Shown piece after piece: positions 21,981-30,481 of a DNA stretch of 38,877 bases (its first letter is position 1; each line of letters begins with the position of its first letter). Origin of the DNA: a virus; IMG/VR virus record IMGVR_UViG_3300001815_000026, positions 1-38,877 of that record; one strand, 5' to 3'. The position numbers and the translations under genes were made by a program. The notes beneath the pieces were generated by a model. It searched no databases, had not been told where the DNA came from, and saw only the letters and a list, made by a program, of their open reading frames with translations.

Positions 21981-23191
21981 GTGCTCACCACCACCACGTC
22001 GGTCTCGTCGAGATCGGGATACTCGTTGACATCCAGGGCCAGCGGTGACGTGTCGCCCGCGCCAGCCGTGGAACTGAGCTTGACGCCCACAACGATGGTT
22101 TTGATTCCAGGCACCGCCGCCAGATCGCCAACGCCCTTGATTACAGCGCCGGCGATCTGCGCCGGATAGACATCGTCACCCACGCCAAGGGTCGCGAAAT
22201 ACTCGATGACAATCGCCTCGATGAGATCGTCACCGGTGGCCGGGTAGTCGCTGTCAGTCGTGACGCCGACGTAGGCGTGGACGTCAGCCGCTGTGGCCCA
22301 ATCCCATGCTATGGTCTCGGTCTCCCCGCTGGCGTCCTCAACCGTGGCCGTCTGAGATCCCTTCATTCCCATCCCAAAGCCCACACCAGCCGTTCCCCAG
22401 ATCGCCTCTGCGATGCCGTCGGCGTCGGCCGTGCTCGGGTGCACAATGATCCACGCCTCCCCCGGGTCGATGCCGTCGGAGTCGGTTTCGAGCGGGTCGC
22501 GGTTGGAGAGCACTACCACGGCGTCGACGTCGTCGAGTTCGGAGATGCGAGTGTAGACGGCTTCTTCGGTGGTGGAACCAAGCGCGGTATCTTCGCTGCG
22601 CAGTCGGTAGTCCGTGCTCGTCTCGACGTCCTCCCCCATCTCGTCGGCGTCGATGGCCGCGACATTGGTGACCGCACTCCACCCGCTCACTCCGGTGACG
22701 ATACTGGTGATGGCGCCAGCGGCAGCCTCTACAGGTCCCGGATTTTCGGCCGTCGCCTGCACAGTGTCAGACCCTGCACCGCCGAACACAACCGCGGTGT
22801 CGGTGATGAACCTTTCGCCCCCGTTGGGGATGGCCACGGTGGACCCCGCCGGCACGGTGCATGCGCTCGTCGCCGTCAGCGTGAGTTCGACAGTGGAGTA
22901 CCTCTCCGGGTTGCGCACCGCCCCGCGCAATCGGTTAACGGCGTCCTGCGCCACCCCCTCGGCCTGGTCCGGGTCAAGCCCCGCCCAGATGTCGTTGACC
23001 AGTTCGTAGCAGTCGTGGATGCCGGCGGCCACGACGTCGAGGAACATCCCGTACAACGAGCTTGATCCGGTCGAAACCTCGGCGCCGAGGTCTGAATGGC
23101 TCTCGGTCGACTCGCGCATGTTGTCCCGGACCTCTGGGAGGGTGAGAACCCGCAAGCCGTTGCCGTTGAAATATGGGGTAGTCGCCATCAT
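21977..23191 (-). CDS. Baseplate J-like protein (Mu gp47 family)
   Basis: The product is 404 residues. The family signature PGPVEAAAGAITSIVTGVSGW lies near 150-170. VPAGSTVAIPNGGERFITD precedes it, and ETSTDYRLRSEDTALG follows. These proteins build the wedge ring around the central spike of contractile tails. The start ATGATG overlaps the upstream stop. The length is typical for the family. Confidence 0.9.
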   Translation of the reverse strand: MMATTPYFNGNGLRVLTLPEVRDNMRESTESHSDLGAEVSTGSSSLYGMFLDVVAAGIHDCYELVNDIWAGLDPDQAEGVAQDAVNRLRGAVRNPERYSTVELTLTATSACTVPAGSTVAIPNGGERFITDTAVVFGGAGSDTVQATAENPGPVEAAAGAITSIVTGVSGWSAVTNVAAIDADEMGEDVETSTDYRLRSEDTALGSTTEEAVYTRISELDDVDAVVVLSNRDPLETDSDGIDPGEAWIIVHPSTADADGIAEAIWGTAGVGFGMGMKGSQTATVEDASGETETIAWDWATAADVHAYVGVTTDSDYPATGDDLIEAIVIEYFATLGVGDDVYPAQIAGAVIKGVGDLAAVPGIKTIVVGVKLSSTAGAGDTSPLALDVNEYPDLDETDVVVVST

Positions 23192-23553
23192 GTCACCGCC
23201 GCAGTCGCGTTGAATGGTGCTGTCACCGTTTCCAGGATCTCAATGATACAGGTGATCGTCAACTGCCTGTCTGCGAGCGTGACCCGCACATCGGTGCATC
23301 CGGTGATCCCCTCCACGGTGAGGAGATATGCCTGGACGCGTGACGCGACTTGTCCGGTGCGGACGCCCTTAACGAGTATCTCGTCCGTCCACGGCAAGCC
23401 AGCGGTGGTATCGTACAACCATTCACCGCTTTGCGTTTGCACCGCAATGAGCGCGCGCTGCTTGACCTCTTCGATGGGGTCGCTCACCTCACGCACCTTG
23501 CCGCCGCTCACCTCCATTAGGCCTGTGCTCTGGTCGATGTAGAAGTCGGTCAT
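23188..23553 (-). CDS. Baseplate wedge protein (gp25/gp46-like)
   Basis: The product is 121 residues. EEVKQRALIAVQTQSGEWLYD and GLPWTDEI match small wedge proteins of the T4 gp25 / Mu gp46 type (also called DUF2634). They link the baseplate to the sheath. The ATG at 23553 is chosen because upstream codons are a shadow of the spike gene; the ribosome binding site is weak. It precedes baseplate J, the usual order. Confidence 0.8.
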   Translation of the reverse strand: MTDFYIDQSTGLMEVSGGKVREVSDPIEEVKQRALIAVQTQSGEWLYDTTAGLPWTDEILVKGVRTGQVASRVQAYLLTVEGITGCTDVRVTLADRQLTITCIIEILETVTAPFNATAAVT

Positions 23554-23555
23554 TG

Positions 23556-24254
23556 TTATTCCGCCTTGAGCTTTGTTGCGGTTGCGGTGAGGGACGCGAT
23601 CCCGGCCGATCCGAACGTCGACGACACCGGGCTGACAGTGCCCAACACAAGACCATTCAGGAACACCTCCACCTGCCCCATCCACGTTGCCATCGCCGCA
23701 GAGTATGGGCACTGGTCCCCATGGAGCCCCACCGCTTTGCTGGCAGCGCTGCTCCCGACGAGGTGGAGCCCGTACAGCACCGCCGCCGCTGCACTGTACG
23801 ACGTCGGGTCGGGCGGCGCCGCGACGGGGGTAGGCGCCAATGGGTAGGCCACGAGGTCGGACACCGAGAAGCGCCTATCCTCAACCGCGGGCACGGCAAC
23901 CGCGCCGGTCGTAAACCACCCGCTGTGGTCATGCCCCTCGGGCGCGAGCTGTACCGTGGTGCCGCTCACGAGCGGGAACTTGTAGCTGTTGGTAGCGTTG
24001 CCGTACCACGCCACCGGCACGCTCGGAAGCTTCGGCGGGACGAGCGGCTCGCCCTCCACGAGCAGCGGCACAGCCGGGACAACGGACGCCCGGTTTGTCG
24101 CTGCGTCGTATGATTCGACCGTACCGACCAGCGGGCCGGTGGCGCTCTGCAAGGCGATGTTGATGACATCCTCGAGGAGCTCGGTCAGGTCGACCTCCAC
24201 GCCGTCGGCGTCTTCCTCGTCCATCATCACGTTCGTCAGATCTTCGGGCGTCAT
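23556..24254 (-). CDS. Gp138-like membrane-piercing spike
   Basis: The product is 232 residues. The N-terminal 150 residues fit the Gp138 N-terminal domain: VGTVESYDAATNRASVVP, a run of prolines, FPLVSGTTVQLAPEGHDHSGW, and a closing DLVAYPLAP. These spikes sit at the tail tip and pierce the outer membrane (known for phi92). The C-terminal third is Ala/Ser-rich. The ATG at 24254 overlaps the hub gene stop (ATGA); the 115 codons before it are shadow. Confidence 0.8.
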   Translation of the reverse strand: MTPEDLTNVMMDEEDADGVEVDLTELLEDVINIALQSATGPLVGTVESYDAATNRASVVPAVPLLVEGEPLVPPKLPSVPVAWYGNATNSYKFPLVSGTTVQLAPEGHDHSGWFTTGAVAVPAVEDRRFSVSDLVAYPLAPTPVAAPPDPTSYSAAAAVLYGLHLVGSSAASKAVGLHGDQCPYSAAMATWMGQVEVFLNGLVLGTVSPVSSTFGSAGIASLTATATKLKAE

Positions 24255-25078
24255 CTGATGGCCTCGCACTGCGCCTGCGTTTTCCACTCGAGCCCACGCT
24301 TGCCTCCAGCATGCTCCACAACGGCCGCGCGGTAAAGCCCGTTGATGGACCGCGACTTGATCATCACGCCGAACCCGGCCACTACCGCCGGGTTGAGGCG
24401 GGACACGAAATTGACCCCCTTTTTCGTCCGGGTCGGCGAGCCCACCATGTCGGTCTGTGGGCTGACGAGCGGGACGTTTCCGGGGGGCTGCGCCGACTGC
24501 TGCATGATGTAGATCACGCGGCCCTGGATAGTCCAGTAGTACCCACGCGGAGCAAGGATCTCGGTGAGCGCGCGGCGCCACTTTCCGGAGCATGCCCACC
24601 CGGCCGGGAAGCTGTCCGTGGGGTACACGCTGCCAAGGCCGAGCACGAGTCGGTCGGACGCCTGTGCCAGCGCGACCAGGTCCTTGACCACCTGAGCAAC
24701 GGGAGTGTTGGGCGGGTAGGCGAGCGACGCGGTGAGATCGCGGAATGCCCGGTGGCCATCCTTGGCCTTGACCGTTGTCACCCGCTCCGGTGTGCTCTCC
24801 TTCGTGGTGACGCCCGACCCCTTGAGGATGTCGCCGTAAAACAGCTTGCCCGGGGAGCCGACCCCGGCCCTGATCTGCATGACGTTGCCAGGGGCCTCAA
24901 TGGCGGCGACGGTGGCGTCGCTCAGGTTGGCAATGACCGCCGTTCCCTCGTTGGGCTTGCTGCCCTTGTAGTGTTTCGTACGGAAGGCGATGTCACCGTC
25001 CGTGATGAGCTTGCCGGGTGAGCCCGGGGGGCCGATCAATATTTCGATGACCCGTCTTTTCTCCGCGGCCACCATCAT
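24251..25078 (-). CDS. Baseplate hub protein (gpD / gp27-like)
   Basis: The product is 275 residues. RRVIEILIGPPGSPGKLITDGDIAF starts the beta-rich first domain. VKDLVALAQ and the region to GRVIYIMQ, PLVSPQTDMVGSP and KKGVNFVSRLNP follow, as in hub proteins of contractile tails. The hub holds the spike, whose gene is next. The ATGATG at 25078 overlaps the upstream stop; the 22 codons before it are rejected. Confidence 0.75.
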   Translation of the reverse strand: MMVAAEKRRVIEILIGPPGSPGKLITDGDIAFRTKHYKGSKPNEGTAVIANLSDATVAAIEAPGNVMQIRAGVGSPGKLFYGDILKGSGVTTKESTPERVTTVKAKDGHRAFRDLTASLAYPPNTPVAQVVKDLVALAQASDRLVLGLGSVYPTDSFPAGWACSGKWRRALTEILAPRGYYWTIQGRVIYIMQQSAQPPGNVPLVSPQTDMVGSPTRTKKGVNFVSRLNPAVVAGFGVMIKSRSINGLYRAAVVEHAGGKRGLEWKTQAQCEAIR

Positions 25079-25461
25079 GGCACCGTAATCGTCCAGGGCC
25101 GTGTTGACGGGTCGGGGCTGCCAGTGACCCACGAGAGCCTCCAACGATGACCGAGGCCCTCATAGGTGCACGCATCGTCACCGGTCTCGTCGCCGATGTC
25201 TAACAGGAACAGGTGCCCGCCGCTGGGCTTGCGGCCCGTGTTCGCCCACCCGATTGGGTAGTTGGGGACGAGCCGTTTGCCAATGATCGCCTTCTCGCCG
25301 TCGCTCGTCCACAGGTCAATGTTCCAGCGCTCGGCCCGGTCATTCCACCAGATGCGGTAGTTCCAGGACTCATCGCCCAGATCGACGTCCTCATAGGTGT
25401 ACTCGCGCACCGCCTCGGCCGGCTCGATGGGCTCCAACTCTCTCTCGACGATGAACGCCAT
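25075..25461 (-). CDS. Baseplate plug-like protein (DUF6983 type)
   Basis: The product is 128 residues. ESWNYRIWWNDRAERWNIDLW, GKRLVPNYP and HLFLLDIGDETGDDACTYEG resemble small phage proteins that plug the baseplate centre next to the hub. The ATG at 25461 is preferred over a GTG three codons earlier because it shares a base with the upstream stop (TGATG). Confidence 0.65.
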   Translation of the reverse strand: MAFIVERELEPIEPAEAVREYTYEDVDLGDESWNYRIWWNDRAERWNIDLWTSDGEKAIIGKRLVPNYPIGWANTGRKPSGGHLFLLDIGDETGDDACTYEGLGHRWRLSWVTGSPDPSTRPWTITVP

Positions 25462-26006
25462 CACAGCCACCCGAGCCTAAGTGCGCCCTTCAGCGCGGTT
25501 GATTTAGGGAGGCCCCCGGTGGATCCACTGCCGCCGGACTTGTTTGCGCCGCCGCGCTTCTCGACCTTCGCCCTGAGCTTGGACGCGGGGACCTGCGCGG
25601 TGCCCGGCATGGTCGACTCAATGGGGGCCAGTGTGAGCTTGCCGCTCCACGAGTACCCGTCATCAACGCCCTTGGAAATCTCGGCGCGCTGAATCACCAG
25701 GGTCCCGACGTAGAGTTCCGACACCACCACCACCTCGGCCTGTTTGTCAGCCAAGGCCACGAGCTCATCGCGCACGTTGACCAGCTTGGTGGGGTTGTAC
25801 ACAGCGGGCTCGACGGCCATCGAGGTGATCTTGCCCTCCACTGTTGCGAGCATGGGCTTCGATGCGATGTAGTCGTTTTTCGTGCCGATGCCCTCAACCT
25901 TGCGCTTGGCCAACTCGTACTCGTGCACCTCGGCCCATTGCAGATCGGCATCAAACGCGAACGCCGCAGCAAACAGGTTTTTAGGATCGTAGATTTCTGT
26001 GGGCAT
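25461..26006 (-). CDS. Baseplate/tail protein (Dit-like)
   Basis: The product is 181 residues. It is predicted beta-rich, with SKPMLATVEGKITSMAVEP, VVSELYVG and KLTLAPIES. The size, position right after the tape measure gene and the pattern fit the Dit-like N-terminal baseplate proteins of myophages. The C-terminal 35 residues are a Lys/Gly/Ser-rich tail. The ATG shares its A with the upstream TAA (TAATG). The family assignment is moderate. Confidence 0.55.
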   Translation of the reverse strand: MPTEIYDPKNLFAAAFAFDADLQWAEVHEYELAKRKVEGIGTKNDYIASKPMLATVEGKITSMAVEPAVYNPTKLVNVRDELVALADKQAEVVVVSELYVGTLVIQRAEISKGVDDGYSWSGKLTLAPIESTMPGTAQVPASKLRAKVEKRGGANKSGGSGSTGGLPKSTALKGALRLGWL

Positions 26007-27829
26007 TATCTTTGCCCCGCTGGCGGTTTTTTGAGATCGCGGCTTGCCTTGGTGAACGCTTTTTTGATCCCCTTATCCAGCCTGTCGTTGACGGCCTCGG
26101 CGATCTGCCTAGGGTCACCGGACGCGTACACGTTGAGCGGGATGGCGCCGGGCGCGACGTGGGTCGTTACGTTCGTTCCGCCGCCTGCAACAAGGGGCGG
26201 CCGCATGGTGCCGGCAGCGTAGGCCATGGCCGGGGCGGGGGTAAGCATGCCGCGGATCATCGGGGTTCCGCCGGCCGCGCCGCCGCCGCCCTTGCCGGTG
26301 TACCGGTTCAACGTCTCGGCCAAGCCCCCGGCTGCGATGCGGCCCCCCACCCTGGTCTTGCCGGTCAGCCCTGTGAGCTTGCCGATGGCGTTGATTGCCG
26401 TCGTGGCCTTGTCGATGATCTTGCTCAGCCACTTGATCATATCTTGCAGCCCTCGGCCAGCATACCCGACGCCAACGGCAAGGCCCTTCCAGGCCTTGGT
26501 CTGAAACACGAGCAGATCGGACGCGATGCGGATCGCCCACGCCAGGCCGTTGAAGCTAAAAATCATCAACTGCACAGCGCCGCGGAACGCCGGACCGATG
26601 AGCGGTTGCATGGCTGCGCCCAGCTCTGCCAACGCCGGCTTTAGCTCCTTCCACGATTGCGCGAGCGCCGGTCCGATCTCGCCCCACGCATCCTTGGCCG
26701 CCTTGGCCATGTCGAGCAGCGCCGTTTTGAGATCCTTGGCGAGCTGCGAGTCCCCCAGGATGCGACCGATCAGCGAATCCTTGCCCTGGGCGAAATAGAC
26801 CAGGTCTTCGATGATGAGATAGACCAGCGCGAACCCTGCGAACAACAACGCCACCTTTGCCGCGGCCGCCGCACTTGCCATGTTGAGCGCGCGGACTGCA
26901 TGCACACCGGCCCACACGCCCTTGACGAATCCGCCAACCTTGCGCAGCACCGACGTAGTGATCATTGCGCCGATGGCGATGCCCGCGAAGATGGCGCCGG
27001 TCTTCAATCGTCTGGTGAGCTTCTCGAGGTTGTTCCCCTCGCGAACCCATGCCGTAAATCCGCGCAGTAGCTTGTTGATGGCCGGCAGTAGCTTCAGCGC
27101 TAACTGGTTGCGCAGGCCGGTGAAGACCATCTTTGTGCGCAACATCTCATCGTTGTAGTCCTCGGCGATCTTCTGCTGCTTCCGGCTCAAGACAAAGCCG
27201 TACTTCTCGGCCTCGCGCATCGCCTTCTTGATGCCCTCGGCGCCGCCGGACATCAGTACGCCCATTTTCTTACCAGACCGGCCAAAGGCGTTTTGAAGGA
27301 TCTGCGCGCGGCGGATCGGATCCTTGACCTTCTTGAGCCCGTCGGCAAACGCCGTCATCATTTTGATCGGGTCACCAAGGAACTTGCCGCCGCGCAGTTT
27401 CAGACCCGCCCGGTCGAATGCGTCGGCCATGGCCTTGGAGCCGTCGGCGGCATCGGCAGCGGATTTAGCGAACTTCGGCAGCGCTGTGTTGAGCTCGCTT
27501 TGGGTCACCCCTGCGAGCCCAGCGGCAAAGGTCAGCTTTTGGTAAGCTTCGGTCGAGATGCCGAGGCCGTCGGCGAACTTCGCGTTCTCATCTGCGGCCT
27601 GCGCGAAGTCGGACGTAAAGAACCGCAACGCGCGGTAGGCACCAAAAGCGACAAGCGCCTGGCCCGCGCGGCGCAGTCCGCCCACCACGCGGTTCTGGAA
27701 TAGCTCGGCCTTCTTGGCCGTGGTCGACAGGTGGTGTGCGCTGCGCTTCGTGCCTCGCTCGATGGCGGACAGACGCCCGGCGTTGAACCTGAAGTCAAAT
27801 ACAGTGTGGACTTCAGACAGCGCCATCAT
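26006..27829 (-). CDS. Tape measure protein
   Basis: The product is 607 residues. It starts with an amphipathic helical region (TVFDFRFNAGRLSAIERGTK), has AQAADENAKFADGLGISTEAYQ near 75-96, and two hydrophobic stretches (GAIFAGIAIGAMITT about 276-290 and AAAAKVALLFAGFALVYLI about 320-340). A Gly-rich C-terminal region follows. At about 0.15 nm per residue it predicts a tail near 90 nm (rule of thumb). The start is ATGATG overlapping the stop of the frameshifted chaperone frame, which is the standard neighbour. Confidence 0.9.
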   Translation of the reverse strand: MMALSEVHTVFDFRFNAGRLSAIERGTKRSAHHLSTTAKKAELFQNRVVGGLRRAGQALVAFGAYRALRFFTSDFAQAADENAKFADGLGISTEAYQKLTFAAGLAGVTQSELNTALPKFAKSAADAADGSKAMADAFDRAGLKLRGGKFLGDPIKMMTAFADGLKKVKDPIRRAQILQNAFGRSGKKMGVLMSGGAEGIKKAMREAEKYGFVLSRKQQKIAEDYNDEMLRTKMVFTGLRNQLALKLLPAINKLLRGFTAWVREGNNLEKLTRRLKTGAIFAGIAIGAMITTSVLRKVGGFVKGVWAGVHAVRALNMASAAAAAKVALLFAGFALVYLIIEDLVYFAQGKDSLIGRILGDSQLAKDLKTALLDMAKAAKDAWGEIGPALAQSWKELKPALAELGAAMQPLIGPAFRGAVQLMIFSFNGLAWAIRIASDLLVFQTKAWKGLAVGVGYAGRGLQDMIKWLSKIIDKATTAINAIGKLTGLTGKTRVGGRIAAGGLAETLNRYTGKGGGGAAGGTPMIRGMLTPAPAMAYAAGTMRPPLVAGGGTNVTTHVAPGAIPLNVYASGDPRQIAEAVNDRLDKGIKKAFTKASRDLKKPPAGQR

Positions 27830-28646
27830 GCGCCCCCGGGTCCCTCACGCAGATACTGCAAGCGAAGATACAGATACGCCTCGAATACCTCGTCATACGA
27901 CCAAGTGGCCGCCATGACTGCGGGCGGGATATTGAGGCGAGTGGCGACATACCAAAACTGTCTCCCGTGCCATGACGCCCCTAGCGAATCCTCGACCCGC
28001 GCGGCCTCCCGCTGGCGGTCCTGGAATCTTTCCTCGGCGTCGGCATCGTGGACATCTCCTAGGGCTGCAATAGTCCGCCGGTCAGACTCTTCACAGCATC
28101 GCTCCACGTCGCGGGTCGGTCCCGCCCAACGTGAAAAAAATTGACCACCAAGACCATCAGGGCGGCCAGCCAATACTCGGCCATGTTGCCATCGCCGAAG
28201 GCTGCGTCCCTTTGGTCGGGATCCGACAGGGCCTGCTCGATGTAGTCTTTCGGCTTGCCGTCCCCAGATGTGGTCGGCACGCTGCGCAGCTCCTTGACCT
28301 TAAGCTGGCGCTTGGTGCGGCCGAAGATGCGGGCGATGACCTCGGGGCCGCCCTGCTCCTGGAGCATCGCAAACAACGGACCCATCACGCGGGACACGCG
28401 GGACACGTCGACCTTGCCGATCAGCGTGGAGGCCAACTCAGAGAGCTTGCCCTCGCGCATCATCACCTCAAAGCCACCATCGGCCAGCGCCGGAGCCAGG
28501 GACCCGAGAAGATCGGCGACGATCTCAAGCGCCGGCTGTCCGACCATGAGCTGCAGCGCCGCGTTCTCGTCGCAGGAAAAAAGCTCCACCTCGTACAGGT
28601 GCGGCTTGCCGTCGCGATCATCGAGCTCGAAATGCACAATCCGCAA
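27826..28646 (-). CDS. Tail assembly chaperone G-T fusion made by -1 frameshift
   Basis: Translation of the chaperone at 28059-28646 reaches T_TTT_TTT (28140-28134) in the correct phase. A -1 slip there gives ...VVNFF-SRWAGPTRDV and continues to the stop at 27826, for 171 plus 102, or 273 residues. The downstream frame has no ATG and no good start (its first non-stop start-like codon is a TTG without a site), so frameshifting is the likely way to express it. It ends with YDEVFEAYLYLRLQ, typical of the T part. It lies directly before the tape measure gene, as in lambda G/GT. Confidence 0.75.
28059..28646 (-). CDS. Tail assembly chaperone (G-type)
   Basis: The product is 195 residues in the zero frame. 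It is helical from about 40 onward and contains GQPALEIVADLLGSLAPALA and YIEQALSDPDQRDAAFGDGN. The start is a TTG at 28646 with GGGAGGT five bases upstream; no ATG fits as well. It lies between tube and tape measure genes, the fixed place for tail chaperones, which hold the tape measure during tail assembly. The last 24 residues after the slippery site are specific to the unshifted form. Confidence 0.7.
   Translation of the reverse strand: MRIVHFELDDRDGKPHLYEVELFSCDENAALQLMVGQPALEIVADLLGSLAPALADGGFEVMMREGKLSELASTLIGKVDVSRVSRVMGPLFAMLQEQGGPEVIARIFGRTKRQLKVKELRSVPTTSGDGKPKDYIEQALSDPDQRDAAFGDGNMAEYWLAALMVLVVNFFHVGRDRPATWSDAVKSLTGGLLQP
28134..28140 (-). other. Programmed -1 frameshift site T_TTT_TTT
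   Basis: Seven T's on the minus strand, phased as aaT TTT TTT in the upstream frame, are a perfect X_XXY_YYZ slippery heptamer. The downstream frame is exactly -1 relative to the upstream one. It lies inside the overlap of the two chaperone frames and is the only such T run there. Confidence 0.75.
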
Positions 28647-28657
28647 GACTCACCTCC

Positions 28658-29098
28658 CTACGCTTCAGTCGCAGAGCCGCCGACGATCTTGTCCACCTGC
28701 AAGTGCGCGGTGAACTCCAGCGGGTTCGCGCTGTCGCCCCACTTCATGTCAGCATGCTTTTTGAACAGGATGCGACCGGACGCCACCTCGTCCTGGGATT
28801 TGAGGTTGGTCGCGTTGAAGCTGTACATCACGCCGTCGGCCGCCAGGCTCGCCTCGTGGAGCTGGCGCAACAGCGTAATGAGGTAGTGCCCCTGCTGCAA
28901 TCGGAACATCAGGGACGCAACGCTGTTGTGCTTCCGGATGTAGATGACGTAGCCATCGCTGCCTTCCTGTTTTTCGAAGTCGTCGCCATCGTAGGCGATG
29001 GTCATGGCGTCGCCCTCGGCGAAGCCGGAAAGCGGCGGCAGACTGCCGATGTTGATCGCGCAGAACTGCAGGCCGAATGTTGCTGATTTCTTGGCCAT
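28658..29098 (-). CDS. Tail tube protein (DUF3277 type)
   Basis: The product is 146 residues. GFAEGDAMTIAYDGDDFEKQ and GSDGYVIYIRKHNSVASLMF are typical of the DUF3277 tail tube family that pairs with DUF3383 sheaths. It would form the inner tube of the contractile tail. The ATG has AGGAG six bases upstream. It follows the sheath gene, the normal order. Confidence 0.85.
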   Translation of the reverse strand: MAKKSATFGLQFCAINIGSLPPLSGFAEGDAMTIAYDGDDFEKQEGSDGYVIYIRKHNSVASLMFRLQQGHYLITLLRQLHEASLAADGVMYSFNATNLKSQDEVASGRILFKKHADMKWGDSANPLEFTAHLQVDKIVGGSATEA

Positions 29099-29110
29099 GT
29101 TCGTCTCCTA

Positions 29111-30478
29111 TCAGGTGAGCTCCAGGTACGTCGTGACGCTGACCTTCTCGGCGGCGCCGCGGGCCTGCGCGGATGACGTCACCCGGATCAGTCTGTTGGT
29201 GACGTCTGCCGCTGGCATGTCGGCGCGCGCCACGATGGACACCTCGGTGGTGCCCTCGTTGAGATGCCCGATCCGCACACCGCGGGCGAGCACCGTTTCG
29301 GCGTCCTTGACGAAGACCCGGAGGTCTTTGTCGTTGAGCCCGACGCTCAGGTTGTTCGCCGAGAAGTCCAGAAGCGTCTGGGCGAACTCTTCTTCCTGGC
29401 GCGCCTCCAACCAATCCTCGGCGACGATGGTGTCCAGGTGCTTGTTCGTGGTGGACACGCCGGGGCCGAAGACCAGGCTCCCGCGGAACGTGGTGATGAG
29501 GTTGCCGAAGTTCGTCCCGGTCTCCTCGTCGTTGATGTTGCCCTGCTGCGTCGACGTGAGCTTGGGATCCTTCTGCGTGACGTCCGACATGGGCGTGTAG
29601 TGCCAGCCGGTGGCCTTCTCATCCGGGTCAGCCTGCAGCTTGTAGGCCATCGCCTTCACCGCTACCAGCTCGCTGTCGTCGTGGTGCCACACGTAGGCAG
29701 TGCGGCTGTTGCTCTTGGCCTGGAGCTCCTCGAGATCGTTCCCGGAGGCGGCCGTGAGGACGTCAGCGTCGGAGCTCTGGCCGATGAAGTTCCGCTTATT
29801 GATCTGGCCCCACGAGGAACACGCCTTCATGTTCACCAGGTTGTCGGCGGGGGTGCTGTCGATCTCGCAGGTAAACCACTTCCACGCTGCGTCTTCGGCC
29901 AGGATGGCGTCGAGGTCGGACCCGATACCGGCGTTGGGCGTGGTGTGTACCAGGGTGAGCGTGCCGTCGCCGTCCACGGACACGGACACCGAGAACGGCT
30001 CCCCGGCGTTGTCGGCGGTCAGGGTGATGTCCGGGTCGGCACCGCCGACGGTGACGTCCTCATCGGCAATCGCCGCGGTGACGGCAGCGTCCAGAGCAGT
30101 GTGCACACTGGACACGGTCGGGGTGGCGCCGGCCACGTACTCGGTGACCACGCCGTTGACGGTGATGGTGTACACGTCATCCTCCGCGGGGGTGCCCCCC
30201 ACGGTGATGGTGTCCACCTGCGCCACGGCCGAGTCGCCGAGCCGACCGATCTTGATCGGCTGCACGTATTTGTCTTGGCCGAAGTGCGCAGCTACCGCGG
30301 CCTTGCCCTCGGTGCCCAGCAGGGTGTCGGCCACGGCCTCGGCGCTCGACGCGTAGGAGCGAACCCGCTCGGGGAACGTGGGGGATGTGCTCGCGTGCAG
30401 TGGGATATTGAGCACCGCCGCCTGTACAGGCGCGGCCCCGGAACTCACCGCAGCGGAAACGTTGCTATCAAAGGTCAT
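29111..30478 (-). CDS. Tail sheath protein (DUF3383 type) with inserted beta domain
   Basis: The product is 455 residues. The core matches DUF3383-type contractile sheaths: an N-terminal strand set ending SSAEAVADTLLG, later YVWHHDDSELVAVKAMAYKL, GTNFGNLITTFRGSLVFGPG and a C-terminal ARADMPAADVTNRLIRV. Residues about 86-182 are an extra domain (VDTITVGGTPAEDDVYTITV, then DITLTADNAGEPFSVSVSVD), a beta sandwich seen in several phage structural proteins. The ATG has GGAG six bases upstream. It contracts to drive the tube through the envelope. Confidence 0.85.
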   Translation of the reverse strand: MTFDSNVSAAVSSGAAPVQAAVLNIPLHASTSPTFPERVRSYASSAEAVADTLLGTEGKAAVAAHFGQDKYVQPIKIGRLGDSAVAQVDTITVGGTPAEDDVYTITVNGVVTEYVAGATPTVSSVHTALDAAVTAAIADEDVTVGGADPDITLTADNAGEPFSVSVSVDGDGTLTLVHTTPNAGIGSDLDAILAEDAAWKWFTCEIDSTPADNLVNMKACSSWGQINKRNFIGQSSDADVLTAASGNDLEELQAKSNSRTAYVWHHDDSELVAVKAMAYKLQADPDEKATGWHYTPMSDVTQKDPKLTSTQQGNINDEETGTNFGNLITTFRGSLVFGPGVSTTNKHLDTIVAEDWLEARQEEEFAQTLLDFSANNLSVGLNDKDLRVFVKDAETVLARGVRIGHLNEGTTEVSIVARADMPAADVTNRLIRVTSSAQARGAAEKVSVTTYLELT

Positions 30479-30481
30479 GTC

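Noticed and set aside
27826-28173. Separate gene of 115 codons before the tape measure gene
   Set aside because: Its only start-like codon is a TTG without a ribosome binding site, and it lies in exact -1 register with the chaperone frame at an in-phase slippery site, so a frameshift extension fits better.
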